From: Nitrosophilus labii
Lineage (GTDB): Bacteria > Campylobacterota > Campylobacteria > Campylobacterales > Nitratiruptoraceae
NCBI RefSeq assembly: GCF_014466985.1
Contig: NZ_AP022826.1
Location: 1,054,001 to 1,118,000 of the forward strand
DNA: 64,000 nucleotides
Reading direction: 5' to 3'
In this document: positions 28,096 through 36,700 of the stretch, in pieces
How the letters are laid out: each line of letters begins with the position of its first letter
How positions within the stretch are numbered: position 1 is the stretch's first letter
Notes under the pieces: generated by a model
The model's database searches: none
What the model saw: the letters and a program-made list of their open reading frames with translations, nothing else
What the model was told of the DNA's origin: nothing
Translations under genes and position numbers: made by a program

Positions 28096-28860
28096 TTTCT
28101 CAATGTAACAGGTGGTGCATTTTTACATTGCCGAAGTGGTACATTTTTGGGTTGCTGTTGACAAAAGAGGCATAGAAAAGATTGCCCTTCTTGTCAGTGA
28201 TGCACATTTAGGGATTCAAAAGGCTTTCAAAGAGAGTTTTATTGGCGCATCATGGCAACGGTGTAAAGTCCATTTTATGCGTAATATCCTGGCTCATGTT
28301 CCACCTAAAGCAAAAGAGAAATTTGCAGCCAAACTTAAAACTATTTGGCTACAAGAGAGCAAAAAAGATGCATTCATGATAGCACAGATGATTATAGAGG
28401 AGTTTCGCAAAAAATTCCCTGAAGCAATTGAAGTGTTTCAAGAAGGACTAGAAGATTCACTGCAGTTTTATCACTTCCCGCAAATTGATAAAAGGAGGAT
28501 AAGTTCTACCAATATACTTGAGAGAATAAACAAAGAGATCAGAAGAAGATCAAAAGTTGTCTCAATATTTCCATCAAGAGAGTCTTATCTCAGGCTCATT
28601 GCTACATACTTGATGGAGTACACTGAAGACTGGGAGATTGAGAGAAGTTATATTCATCCACAAAAGCTTCAAGAGGTGATGGAAATCTATGAAGCGCAGC
28701 TTAAAGCTGCTTGATATGCAATGAAATATAACTTGCTGGGAAGGAAAATTGCGAACAAAACTTGACAGTATCTTTTTCTAAGTTCCTTAAAATATCTCAA
28801 AAATGCCTAAAATCCTAAGTTTTTAAACACATACTGTCATTTCACTTGAAAAAAACTGTC

Positions 28861-28900
28861 ATTTTGTTTGCGTCTTTACAATTTTGTTTGCGTCTTTACA
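28861..28900. repeat. 20-bp direct tandem repeat
   Basis: ATTTTGTTTGCGTCTTTACA occurs twice without a gap. It lies in the 245-bp stretch between the IS256 right end and the tRNA genes. This stretch also has two ACTGTCATTT sequences that look like IS21-type end motifs, and otherwise nothing I can identify. Confidence 0.85.
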
Positions 28901-29017
28901 ATCTGTGCAATAAATGTTCATAAAAAGTTGATATTTTTGACAAGATAGCTAAATTATTTTGAAGAGAAGTAGCAGCTTGTTTATTCGATTTTTCGGTGAT
29001 TTCTGGGGATTTTTCTT

Positions 29018-29094
<77 letters not shown>

Positions 29095-29107
29095 TTATTG
29101 AAGAAAG

Positions 29108-29182
29108 TGGCTGGGGTGGGAGGATTCGAACCCCCGAATGGCGGGACCAAAACCCGCTGCCTTACCGCTTGGCGACACCCCA
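29108..29182 (-). tRNA. tRNA-Gln (UUG)
   Basis: A 75-nt cloverleaf on the minus strand with anticodon UUG in GCGGGTTTTGGTCCCGC, T-loop GGTTCGAATCC, and an encoded CCA. It is the promoter-proximal gene of a two-tRNA operon with tRNA-fMet. Confidence 0.96.
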
Positions 29183-29216
29183 AGATTTGAGAGGCAACCC
29201 CTCAAATTCGGCTGAA

Positions 29217-29245
29217 ATTATAATACATTTTTTTATCTATGTCAA
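29217..29245 (-). promoter_or_regulatory. Sigma-70 promoter of the tRNA operon
   Basis: On the minus strand TTGACA (29245-29240) is separated by exactly 17 bp from TATAAT (29222-29217), a perfect consensus promoter, with the tRNA-Gln 5' end 35 bp downstream of the -10 box. It is the strongest promoter I can see in the window. Confidence 0.9.
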
Positions 29246-29285
29246 GTGTATGTATAAGTCCATAACATATGGCACTCATTATATT

Positions 29286-29500
29286 TTAAGGGTCAAGACT
29301 AGTTTAGAGGTTCCTCTATAAAGTTTTTTATAAGAATTTTAATAAATCATTATGACGATTATTAAATAAACTCGCACTCTTTTAAGTGTAAATTGAATTT
29401 GTCTTTAGAAGAGAGTCCTTTAAATTTATATAATCTCATTTTAGCATAACTTCAAAATGATTCTATGCCATTAATGTGATTCTTTTTGCAAATTCATTTT
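29286..29500 (-). pseudogene. IS1595-family transposase, C-terminal remnant
   Basis: On the minus strand one frame reads KKNHINGIESF, a stop where tryptophan is expected, then SYAKMRLYKFKGLSSKDKF and NLHLKECEF, followed by a frame change to NNRHNDLLKF. This is the C-terminal block of ISXO2-like (IS1595) transposases, including the glutamate of the DDE-type triad. It has one nonsense change and at least one frameshift. The IS3 copy 2 lies directly against its upstream side. Confidence 0.72.
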
Positions 29501-29950
29501 CTCCATTGACCTGCTCCAAAAAGTGGGTCCAATTACAGAGTTAGTAATTGATTTAAGCTTTTGTCCATTGGCAGCTCTATCACTACTCCATACATGATTT
29601 GTATGTTGTGAACACATTTTTATTGGATTGGTTTCTAGTCTTTTTCTTTTTGGTCTCTTCTTTGGAAGTTGGAGGTTTAGCATATACCATATCCGATATA
29701 CTCTTTTGATATTTATGGTCTCTTTTAATCGCCAGCTTAGCATTACCGCTATACGCCCGTATCCAAAGCGTGGATAGATTTCACTTATACTTTTGAGTAA
29801 ATCCCTCAAAGGTTTGTCTTTCTTAGGTTGCTTGGGTTCATATACAAACTGGGAACGGCTAATACCTATCTCTTTGCATGCCCGCTGCTGGGATATCTTA
29901 TGACTCATCATCATTTTTACAGCTTCTCTTTTTGCAGTGGACGTTACCAC
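29471..29950 (-). pseudogene. IS3-family OrfB, truncated, copy 2
   Basis: It encodes the same 148 residues as the copy at 18384, ending in the terminal repeat (GPTFWSRS), then reads a few codons into flanking DNA (EKMNLQKESH). It lacks most of the catalytic core and cannot be active. Confidence 0.87.
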
Positions 29951-30273
29951 TTTTTTTCTGTTATTTCCTTGAGCGCTTCGTTAACCAGTAGTTGCTCTGA
30001 TAGAAGTTTTTTGAGCTTGGCATTCTCTTTTTCAAGTTCTTTGAGTCTTTTTACCTCACTTACGCTCATCCCGCCATACATACATTTCCATTTGTAAAAT
30101 GTCTGCTCACTTATATTATATTTGCGAATAACTTCTCTTTGGGTATCCGCTTTTTGAACCTCTTGTAATATTTTTACAACCTTCTCTTCACTGAATCTTT
30201 TCTTCATCTGCTACTCCAGTAGTTTTATTATACTCTAACTCTGATCTTGGCCCAATTTTTGGGAAGCAGGTTA
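29507..30273 (-). mobile_element. Internally deleted IS3-family element, copy 2 (767 bp)
   Basis: It has the same length and layout as copy 1 at 18061-18827, in the opposite orientation, with the same internal deletion of orfB. The orfA-side end differs by one base (TAACCTG instead of TGACCTG, counting from the outside). It separates an IS1595 remnant from an IS1634 remnant. No clear target duplication is visible. Confidence 0.88.
29944..30207 (-). CDS. IS3-family OrfA, copy 2
   Basis: The 87-residue product is identical to that of the copy at 18127-18390, with helix-turn-helix and coiled coil, and ends at the same A7G slippery run. The identity indicates a recent common origin of both copies. 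Confidence 0.88.
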   Translation of the reverse strand: MKKRFSEEKVVKILQEVQKADTQREVIRKYNISEQTFYKWKCMYGGMSVSEVKRLKELEKENAKLKKLLSEQLLVNEALKEITEKKW

Positions 30274-30610
30274 GAATAAGATGGCGAAAAATATCCCTTT
30301 TCTTTTTGTTCTCAAAAGCTATTTTTGCACATCCTAAATCATCAAAAATTTTACCAAATATAAGCTCATCTCCAATAACTCTTATATCTTTGTTTGATAG
30401 TTTTCTTTAGGAAGAACTATATTCAAGATAGTCTAAAAGCGAAGGCTCTAACTCCTTGAGTCGTTCTTTTGCCTTTTGAAATAAAATCTCAATTTCTTTC
30501 TTATCTTTACTACAACCTACACTCTCTACAACCCTATATTTACCGCCTCTTTTTGAAATAATTTGAATACTAATACTACCACTTTGATTTTTCTTCTTTC
30601 TTATAAACAT
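30274..30610 (-). pseudogene. IS1634-family transposase, N-terminal remnant
   Basis: It starts MFIRKKKNQSGSISIQIISK, the typical beginning of IS1634 transposases, and runs 67 codons to a stop. A frame change then continues the match (DIRVIGDELIFGKIFDDLG, then DIFRHLI) until the IS3 copy 2 cuts it off. It is broken by both a frameshift and a truncation. Confidence 0.8.
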
Positions 30611-30794
30611 AAACTCATTATATCAAATCCTGTAAAATATCAAGACACCCTGACCCCTCTCTTCTAAACCTCTCTAAACCCATTTTCATGGGACTTCTGC
30701 CCCCTCTCTTTAAAAAGTGAGAATGTCAGGAGTTAGTAAAAAGGTTATTAGTTTTTTTAACAACTTTTAAATATTTAGCTATTTTATTCTACGA

Positions 30795-31175
30795 TTAATA
30801 TGGTTTCATTTTATAACGTTTATAAATTTTGACATTTTGGATAAAGGGTTCTTGTTTCAACTGTTGTGACAATTTCGTTATATCTATGTTTTTACCAATA
30901 ACATCAAATATACAAATTCGATGGGCAATACATTTTTTTAATTTAAGTTGATAGCGGCTTTCAAGCTCTTCTATATAAATTGACTTTTTTCGGTTTAAAA
31001 TAACTTGGATTTGAGATGAATTAACAGAGTTGTTTTCAGGAATACTGGAAAAATTCTCATTAGTTTTTCGATCACCGACAGTCGATGGATGCTCTTGTTT
31101 AAATTTTAATAATTCTTGATAATCTTTGGCAACCACTCCAATCAATAAACAAAACATAAATATTATAGTTTTCAT
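30795..31175 (-). CDS. Small exported protein, possible subtilase propeptide-like chaperone/inhibitor
   Basis: A 126-residue protein with an N-terminal signal peptide (1 to about 16). The C-terminal 70 residues alternate strands and helices (YIEELESRYQLKLKKCI, ICIFDVIGKNIDITKLSQQL, FIQNVKIYKRYK) in the way of inhibitor-I9-type propeptides of subtilisins, with two cysteines that could pair. It begins 2 bp after the stop of the subtilisin-like protease gene, so the two are co-translated. The hypothesis that it acts in trans as chaperone or inhibitor is my inference; I do not recognise a named family. Confidence 0.55.
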   Translation of the reverse strand: MKTIIFMFCLLIGVVAKDYQELLKFKQEHPSTVGDRKTNENFSSIPENNSVNSSQIQVILNRKKSIYIEELESRYQLKLKKCIAHRICIFDVIGKNIDITKLSQQLKQEPFIQNVKIYKRYKMKPY

Positions 31176-31177
31176 TT

Positions 31178-33721
31178 TTATTCCTTGTGACCAAATATTT
31201 CTAAAGTAATTGAGTTTAAAGTACCGCTATCCCCTTCTAACCGATCAGTTATTTCAACTTTCCAGTATCCTTCACTCTTTTCACCCATAAAAGCCAATGA
31301 ACTAAAACGAAAACCTCCATTATACCCATCATAATTAATCTCATTGGGAGTAATTATAAGCGTACGTGTTCCTGATGGTGAGGTTAATGCTATCTCAAGA
31401 TCTCCAGAATATGTGTGATCAGTATCTATTGTTAATCCTACCCATTCTGTCACAAAATTGTCTTTAAAATATACTGATTTTGAAATTGTGGTATTATTAT
31501 CTGGAATAGAAATTTCCAAATTTGATAAAGTAATACTTGCATTTATCTCTTCCGGCAACAATTCGTAATAAGGGGATTTACATTTTTCTATCATTTTAGA
31601 AGGATTTATTAACCCAAAACCGTAATTAATGTTATGCCATAATCCTGCATCGTTTTGTATCCAATGACTATCATTTTCATCTATCTTTTTTGCAGTACTC
31701 GCAATAAGCCACTTAACATCTCTCCATGTTAAATCAGGACATGCTTCAAGAACTAACGCAATTACGCCAGAAACCATCGGAGTCGCTGCACTCGTGCCAT
31801 TCATAGCAAAAGTATAATTACGTCCAGTATCTTCATCTACGGTAATTGCACCAATTTCTCCGTTTAATTCACTCTCGTAATAAGAACGTCCCATTAATAA
31901 AGTTGTAGCTATAGTTGGTGCTATATAGTAATATTCCCCGCCATACGCAGAAACTAAAATATTGCTACCAGGATTAGAATAACTTGCAAACTTATTTTCA
32001 TGATTTAAAGCGGCAACTGTAATAACATAACGATTATTTGCTAGATAAGAAAGATTAGCATTGCCATAATTTTCTCTATCATTTCCAGAAGGAACCGTAA
32101 AAATTCTACCTTTTTTATCTCTTAAATCTGATGTGGCAAGCTCTAAAATCGTTTCAAAACTTTTATCGTTTAAAAAATATGCTCCCCAACTATTGTTACT
32201 TACAAGTATATCATTAGCCCAATCAGCACTGTACCATAAATATTCAAGGTCCTCTAAAGATTGGTTTTCTAACCAATTACTTCCAGCAATAGTAGCATAT
32301 GGAACAACTCCCCTAACTCCTTTTCCATTTCTAGCCCTTGCCGCAATAATTCCAGCAACTGCAGTACCATGTCCAACTACTAAAGGCGAACTTTTATCTA
32401 TTGTAGAAACATTTGAAGTTGGTGTAGGATCATTTGTTTTTGTAACTGAGTTAAAGGATCTATTTAAATCAACATATAGATCTTCATGATCCTTTTCAAC
32501 ACCAGTATCAACTACTTGAATAACTGTTTCATATCCATCATGTTTACCTACAAAATTATGATATACGTTTAAGATATCTAAATCGTTTCCGATTATAGTT
32601 GACACGCCCTTTGTATTTGATACCGATAATCCTCTACTATCAATATGCCATTGAAGATAAAATAGAGGATCACCTTCTAAACCATCAACTATACCGGTAT
32701 TATCTTCATCCTGATTTAACGGATCTAAACCTTCTAAAAGTTCAACTCCATCTGGTATGAAATCATTGTCACTATCTGAAGCTGTTGCATTTGTTTCACC
32801 ATAAAACTCTGTATAGTCACTTAAAAAATCGTAATCTGTATCGGAAATTGTAGGATTAAGGCCATTTTGAATCTCAATATTATCATACAATCCATCATTA
32901 TCGCTATCTCTGTTTAATGGATTGGTGCCTATCAATAACTCTTCTTCCAATGTAAGATTATCCCCATCCACATCACTCAGCAAAACTTCGGTAAGATTTT
33001 CATCATTTAATATCGCTTGAGTAAAATTGTTTTCAAGCAGCTGAATGTAAAGTCTAGGATTTTTAAAAAAGTTATTTTCAGTATTGCTAGGAATATATGA
33101 GTAAATATCTCTATAATCTATAATATCATCTTCATTAACACTTAAACGAAAAATATCTTTTGCAAAAGCATTTAAAAAATTTACGATTTCGGTTGAGTTT
33201 TTTAGTTTAAGTTCTTTTACTTTATGAGCTGCCCAGGTAGTAAGAGCATTAACAATTACTTTACCCTCTTTTAAATCTGATAGTAAAACATATCCATTTA
33301 TAATCCCTTTTAAATTTTTAAAAGAACTATCAATATTTAAATCATCATCAACATCTACATCATAACCGTTCGTCACTTCAATATATACTAATCCATCACT
33401 ATTTACAGGAAAGTTTTCAAAATCTATCTCAAAAATACCCGCAGGTAAATCTGGCCAACTATATTCTGTTATAGATTGATTAAAAGATGAGGTAGTAGTA
33501 TTAAAATCAAAATCTTCATCTATTATTTTAATAGAAACGTTAGCTTCGGCAATCGGCCCTAACAATACATAATTGGAAATTATTGATTTAGATTCTTCAT
33601 TTGTTTCATTAGCTGATGATACCGGTTCATTACTATTTCCTCCTCCCCCACATCCATTAAAACTTATAGCAAACAGCACAAGGCTGTTTGCTATCAACTT
33701 TTTTAGAAAACTATTTCTCAA
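31178..33721 (-). CDS. Subtilisin-like (S8) lipoprotein protease with TSP3 repeats and P domain
   Basis: An 847-residue secreted serine protease. A signal peptide ends at a Cys followed by GGGG (FNGCGGGG), suggesting lipid anchoring, though the lipobox is imperfect. About 240-340 holds thrombospondin-type-3-like calcium repeats (DSDNDGLYDNIE, DSDNDFIPDGVE). The catalytic triad is visible: Asp in VVDTGVEKDHED near 405, His in GHGTAVAGI near 449, Ser in NGTSAATPMVSG near 643. Residues about 735-845 form a proprotein-convertase P domain (YSGDLEIALTSPSGT). The start is TTG, chosen because AAGGA lies at the right distance. It overlaps the large lipoprotein gene by 11 bp. Confidence 0.93.
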   Translation of the reverse strand: MRNSFLKKLIANSLVLFAISFNGCGGGGNSNEPVSSANETNEESKSIISNYVLLGPIAEANVSIKIIDEDFDFNTTTSSFNQSITEYSWPDLPAGIFEIDFENFPVNSDGLVYIEVTNGYDVDVDDDLNIDSSFKNLKGIINGYVLLSDLKEGKVIVNALTTWAAHKVKELKLKNSTEIVNFLNAFAKDIFRLSVNEDDIIDYRDIYSYIPSNTENNFFKNPRLYIQLLENNFTQAILNDENLTEVLLSDVDGDNLTLEEELLIGTNPLNRDSDNDGLYDNIEIQNGLNPTISDTDYDFLSDYTEFYGETNATASDSDNDFIPDGVELLEGLDPLNQDEDNTGIVDGLEGDPLFYLQWHIDSRGLSVSNTKGVSTIIGNDLDILNVYHNFVGKHDGYETVIQVVDTGVEKDHEDLYVDLNRSFNSVTKTNDPTPTSNVSTIDKSSPLVVGHGTAVAGIIAARARNGKGVRGVVPYATIAGSNWLENQSLEDLEYLWYSADWANDILVSNNSWGAYFLNDKSFETILELATSDLRDKKGRIFTVPSGNDRENYGNANLSYLANNRYVITVAALNHENKFASYSNPGSNILVSAYGGEYYYIAPTIATTLLMGRSYYESELNGEIGAITVDEDTGRNYTFAMNGTSAATPMVSGVIALVLEACPDLTWRDVKWLIASTAKKIDENDSHWIQNDAGLWHNINYGFGLINPSKMIEKCKSPYYELLPEEINASITLSNLEISIPDNNTTISKSVYFKDNFVTEWVGLTIDTDHTYSGDLEIALTSPSGTRTLIITPNEINYDGYNGGFRFSSLAFMGEKSEGYWKVEITDRLEGDSGTLNSITLEIFGHKE

Positions 33722-36700
33722 ATAGCTTCCTTATATCGTAACCTATACTTAGAGGATTTAACGTTTTTAATCTTTCAACTTTATTAGATACAGTTGAAGA
33801 TTGTGAAGTTAACGTCGAATCAACATTTAAGTTATCTATATACAATCTTCTACTTCCACTAGAATATAATGTATGATGATCAAAATCGAAGTCGTTAACG
33901 GCATTTAAAAAGTCCTCTTCTGTCATATTTTTAAATTCTGTCATCTCCATCCATAAATACTCGTATGATGGAGAGGTTTTAAAGTAATTTGCCACTGATG
34001 TCGGCAGTATTGAGCTAACATCAGGTAATGTTACAGACGTTGGAGCTATCGTAAAGTAAAAATTAATCTCTGCACTGTAGCTTTCACCGGTAGTAGTATT
34101 GTACTCATTAGCACTGTAACTTATTTTTGTCAAATTAACTTTAGCCAGATCTGCTCCACTAAACCCTACACTATCGTTACCAAAAGTAGGAGTGATATCC
34201 AAATATGGATAATCTTCCGAATTGTAAGTTTGCTTCAAAGTACCGTCACCGTAATAATTATAATGTTCATATCCGTAAGATATGTTAGTAACGCTGTCGT
34301 TAATCCATTTAGAACCACTTATTTGATAAGTTAAATCCGGACTATTAACGTATTTTCTAACAAACTGACTAGTATTGCTGTCATAATCGACGGTGTATGC
34401 ATTTACATACAACGACTTATAGTATGGAATTATACTTAAATAGTCGTTATTTGTAATAATATCGACCTTAGTATCGGCGATTAAAGTAAAATCACTCGGT
34501 GTTACTGTTATATTTGCGATTTCATCTGCAGTTTTATCTTTCAAAAGATAAAATTTGCTATTTCCATCACTATCCAAATATCTGAAAAACAACGAATACA
34601 AACCATCTGATTGAGGAGTCAAATAAGATAGAGTTGTGCTTCCTGTTCCGTTTGCATCTATAGATATATAACCGTAACTACTACCGGAAATTTCGATACT
34701 TCCATAAGGAGTAAAACCGGTTACCGTGACATTGACTTTAGTAGAACAGTCATTTATATAATGGTGGTAGTCATCAAAATAGTATGGGTCTATAGAAATA
34801 TTATACGTCCTAACAGGAACGTTGATGTAAAAATTACTCTCAATCTTAGTTTCATTTTCATCTGTAAATTCATTCCAGGTAACTTTACCATCTCCATTCT
34901 TATCTTCTAGATCTACTACCGCATTATATATTTCGTTACTATCTAATGAACCGTCGTTGTTAGTATCTATTTCATCGGCAGTAACTGTTGGAGAATCTGG
35001 ATCATTTGCGATAACGAAATCAAATAACCAGTTTGGAATATAATTTGAAGAGTAAAGTGAACAAACATCCAAAGTTGAACATTCGGCAGGTTTTTCATTA
35101 TCTGGAACAGGACTATATTCTCCACATAGATATGAACCTTGATCTATAGCCCATTGCAAGATATCACTAAAAATCATATCTTGCGTTAATGCAAAATCAG
35201 GACCTACAGAAACTGAAAAGGTTGCTCTATCGCTACCAGTAACGTTAAATTGAGCAGTTCCTGTACTATCAGTAACTTTTTCTTCTATGATATTTAAAGT
35301 AGAAGTATCATAAAGCGCCACAATCAATCCAGGTAATTGTGTATTAATAACCAAATTACCAGAGGCGTTCGGATCTATTACATAAACTGTTGCCGATGCA
35401 GTACTTGATGCACCTTCAATATCTGTAGCGATACAACTGACCGTATAAACACCGGAATTGTCGAAGGTAGTTGTAAATGCAGTACTATCACTATCGCTAT
35501 AAATGGTATCATTTACACTCCAACTATATGTAACCTCATATCCTTCTGGATCTGTAGCTTCACATTCAAAAGTATATGAACTATTAACATTTACAGTAAC
35601 TGAAGTTGGAACTTTTTCAAAAATTGGCGGCTGATTTTGCCTAATAACTTCTACAGAAACATTTACAGTATTACTAACGTTACCACTACTATCAGTAGCT
35701 GATACAGCATATGTCAATATACCGTCATTTGCAGGACTTATCTCATCAGAAACATAATAGTTACTACCAGGATAGGCCTGATTTAACACAATTTCAGAAC
35801 CATTACTATCTTTTGCGGTAACATTTACATCATCATTTTCAGGATCATATACATACGCATACAACCTAAATGTTTCCCCTTTACTTATATCTACCATATA
35901 AGCATTTGCACCCGCCATAGAAATTTGCGGAGGTTTATTTCCAACATAAAAAGTAAATGTAGAGTTACTATCTAAATTACCGTCACTTGCTTTAACAACA
36001 AGTTCGTGTTCCCCTTTACTTAGCTGTACAACTTCATCATTAGCTACTACATTTCCATCAAGTGTATACTCCAATGAAACCATATCACCGTCAGGATCAT
36101 ACGCATACGCATGTAAGGTGTAGTTTCCTTCCATAATCTGACCAGTAATATAGTAGTACATATTATCAGTATCTAATAAATATGCTCCATAAACAACTGG
36201 GGCTCTGTTTTCATTAACGGTTAAATCGGCAGTTGCAGTATCTTGATTTTTACCATCATTAACTACAACATTTAACTGATATGTCCCAGCTGCAAGAGAA
36301 TTAGGGGCAATATTACTTACTTCCGTATTATCTAAAAGTAGTTTGATACTCATATACATATATCCGCTAGTCGAGTAAGTATCTATAAGTTCATAATGAG
36401 TTCCCTCTTTTAATTCAAAACCGTTTAGTTTTAATGATTCTATATTTATGGTATCTCCATCTCCATCATATGAAGAGATATAAACGTTTACTGACTCTGC
36501 TATATTACTTATTTGATAAGGAGAGAAATATACGTAAGTATTTGGTGGCTGATTCACATCTTGAATAGTTACGTAAGCATATTTTCCACTATCTGCCGTT
36601 TCATTTCCACTAACTATACCGTCAACATTAAATGTAGTGGTTGTTCCTTTATAATTTACTGTATATTCCGTATTAGGTTTGACTTTAACTTTAGCTTTTC

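Larger units (their letters stand above)
26029..28163 (+). mobile_element. IS21-family insertion sequence, complete, 2135 bp
   Basis: Both ends start TGTCA when read inward, and each end carries two internal repeats of the kind bound by IstA (for example GTGGTGCATTTTTACATTGC and GTGGTACATTTTTGGGTTGC at the right). It is flanked by a perfect 5-bp duplication AAAGA (26024-26028 and 28164-28168). istA and istB are both intact, so the element is probably active. Confidence 0.94.
25357..28714 (+). pseudogene. IS256-family transposase split by IS21 insertion
   Basis: The first exon-like part runs 25357-26028 and the second 28169-28714. Removing IS21 and one copy of the AAAGA duplication joins them exactly in frame (FFDKLKQ followed by RGIEKIALLVSDAHLG), giving a 405-residue protein with catalytic aspartates in FVWVDALYEK and LLVSDAHLG and the late glutamate in SSTNILERIN. 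The gene was therefore intact before the insertion. Confidence 0.92.
25238..28772 (+). mobile_element. IS256-family element interrupted by IS21
   Basis: The ends are inverted: GATAGTGTACACTAAAGTTC at the left and, read inward from the right, GATACTGTCAAGTTTTGTTC. They are followed on both sides by the shared GCAATTTT. Without the IS21 insertion (26029-28163 plus one 5-bp duplication) the element would be about 1.4 kb. I see no matching target duplication outside its ends, which suggests a flank has been lost. Confidence 0.87.
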
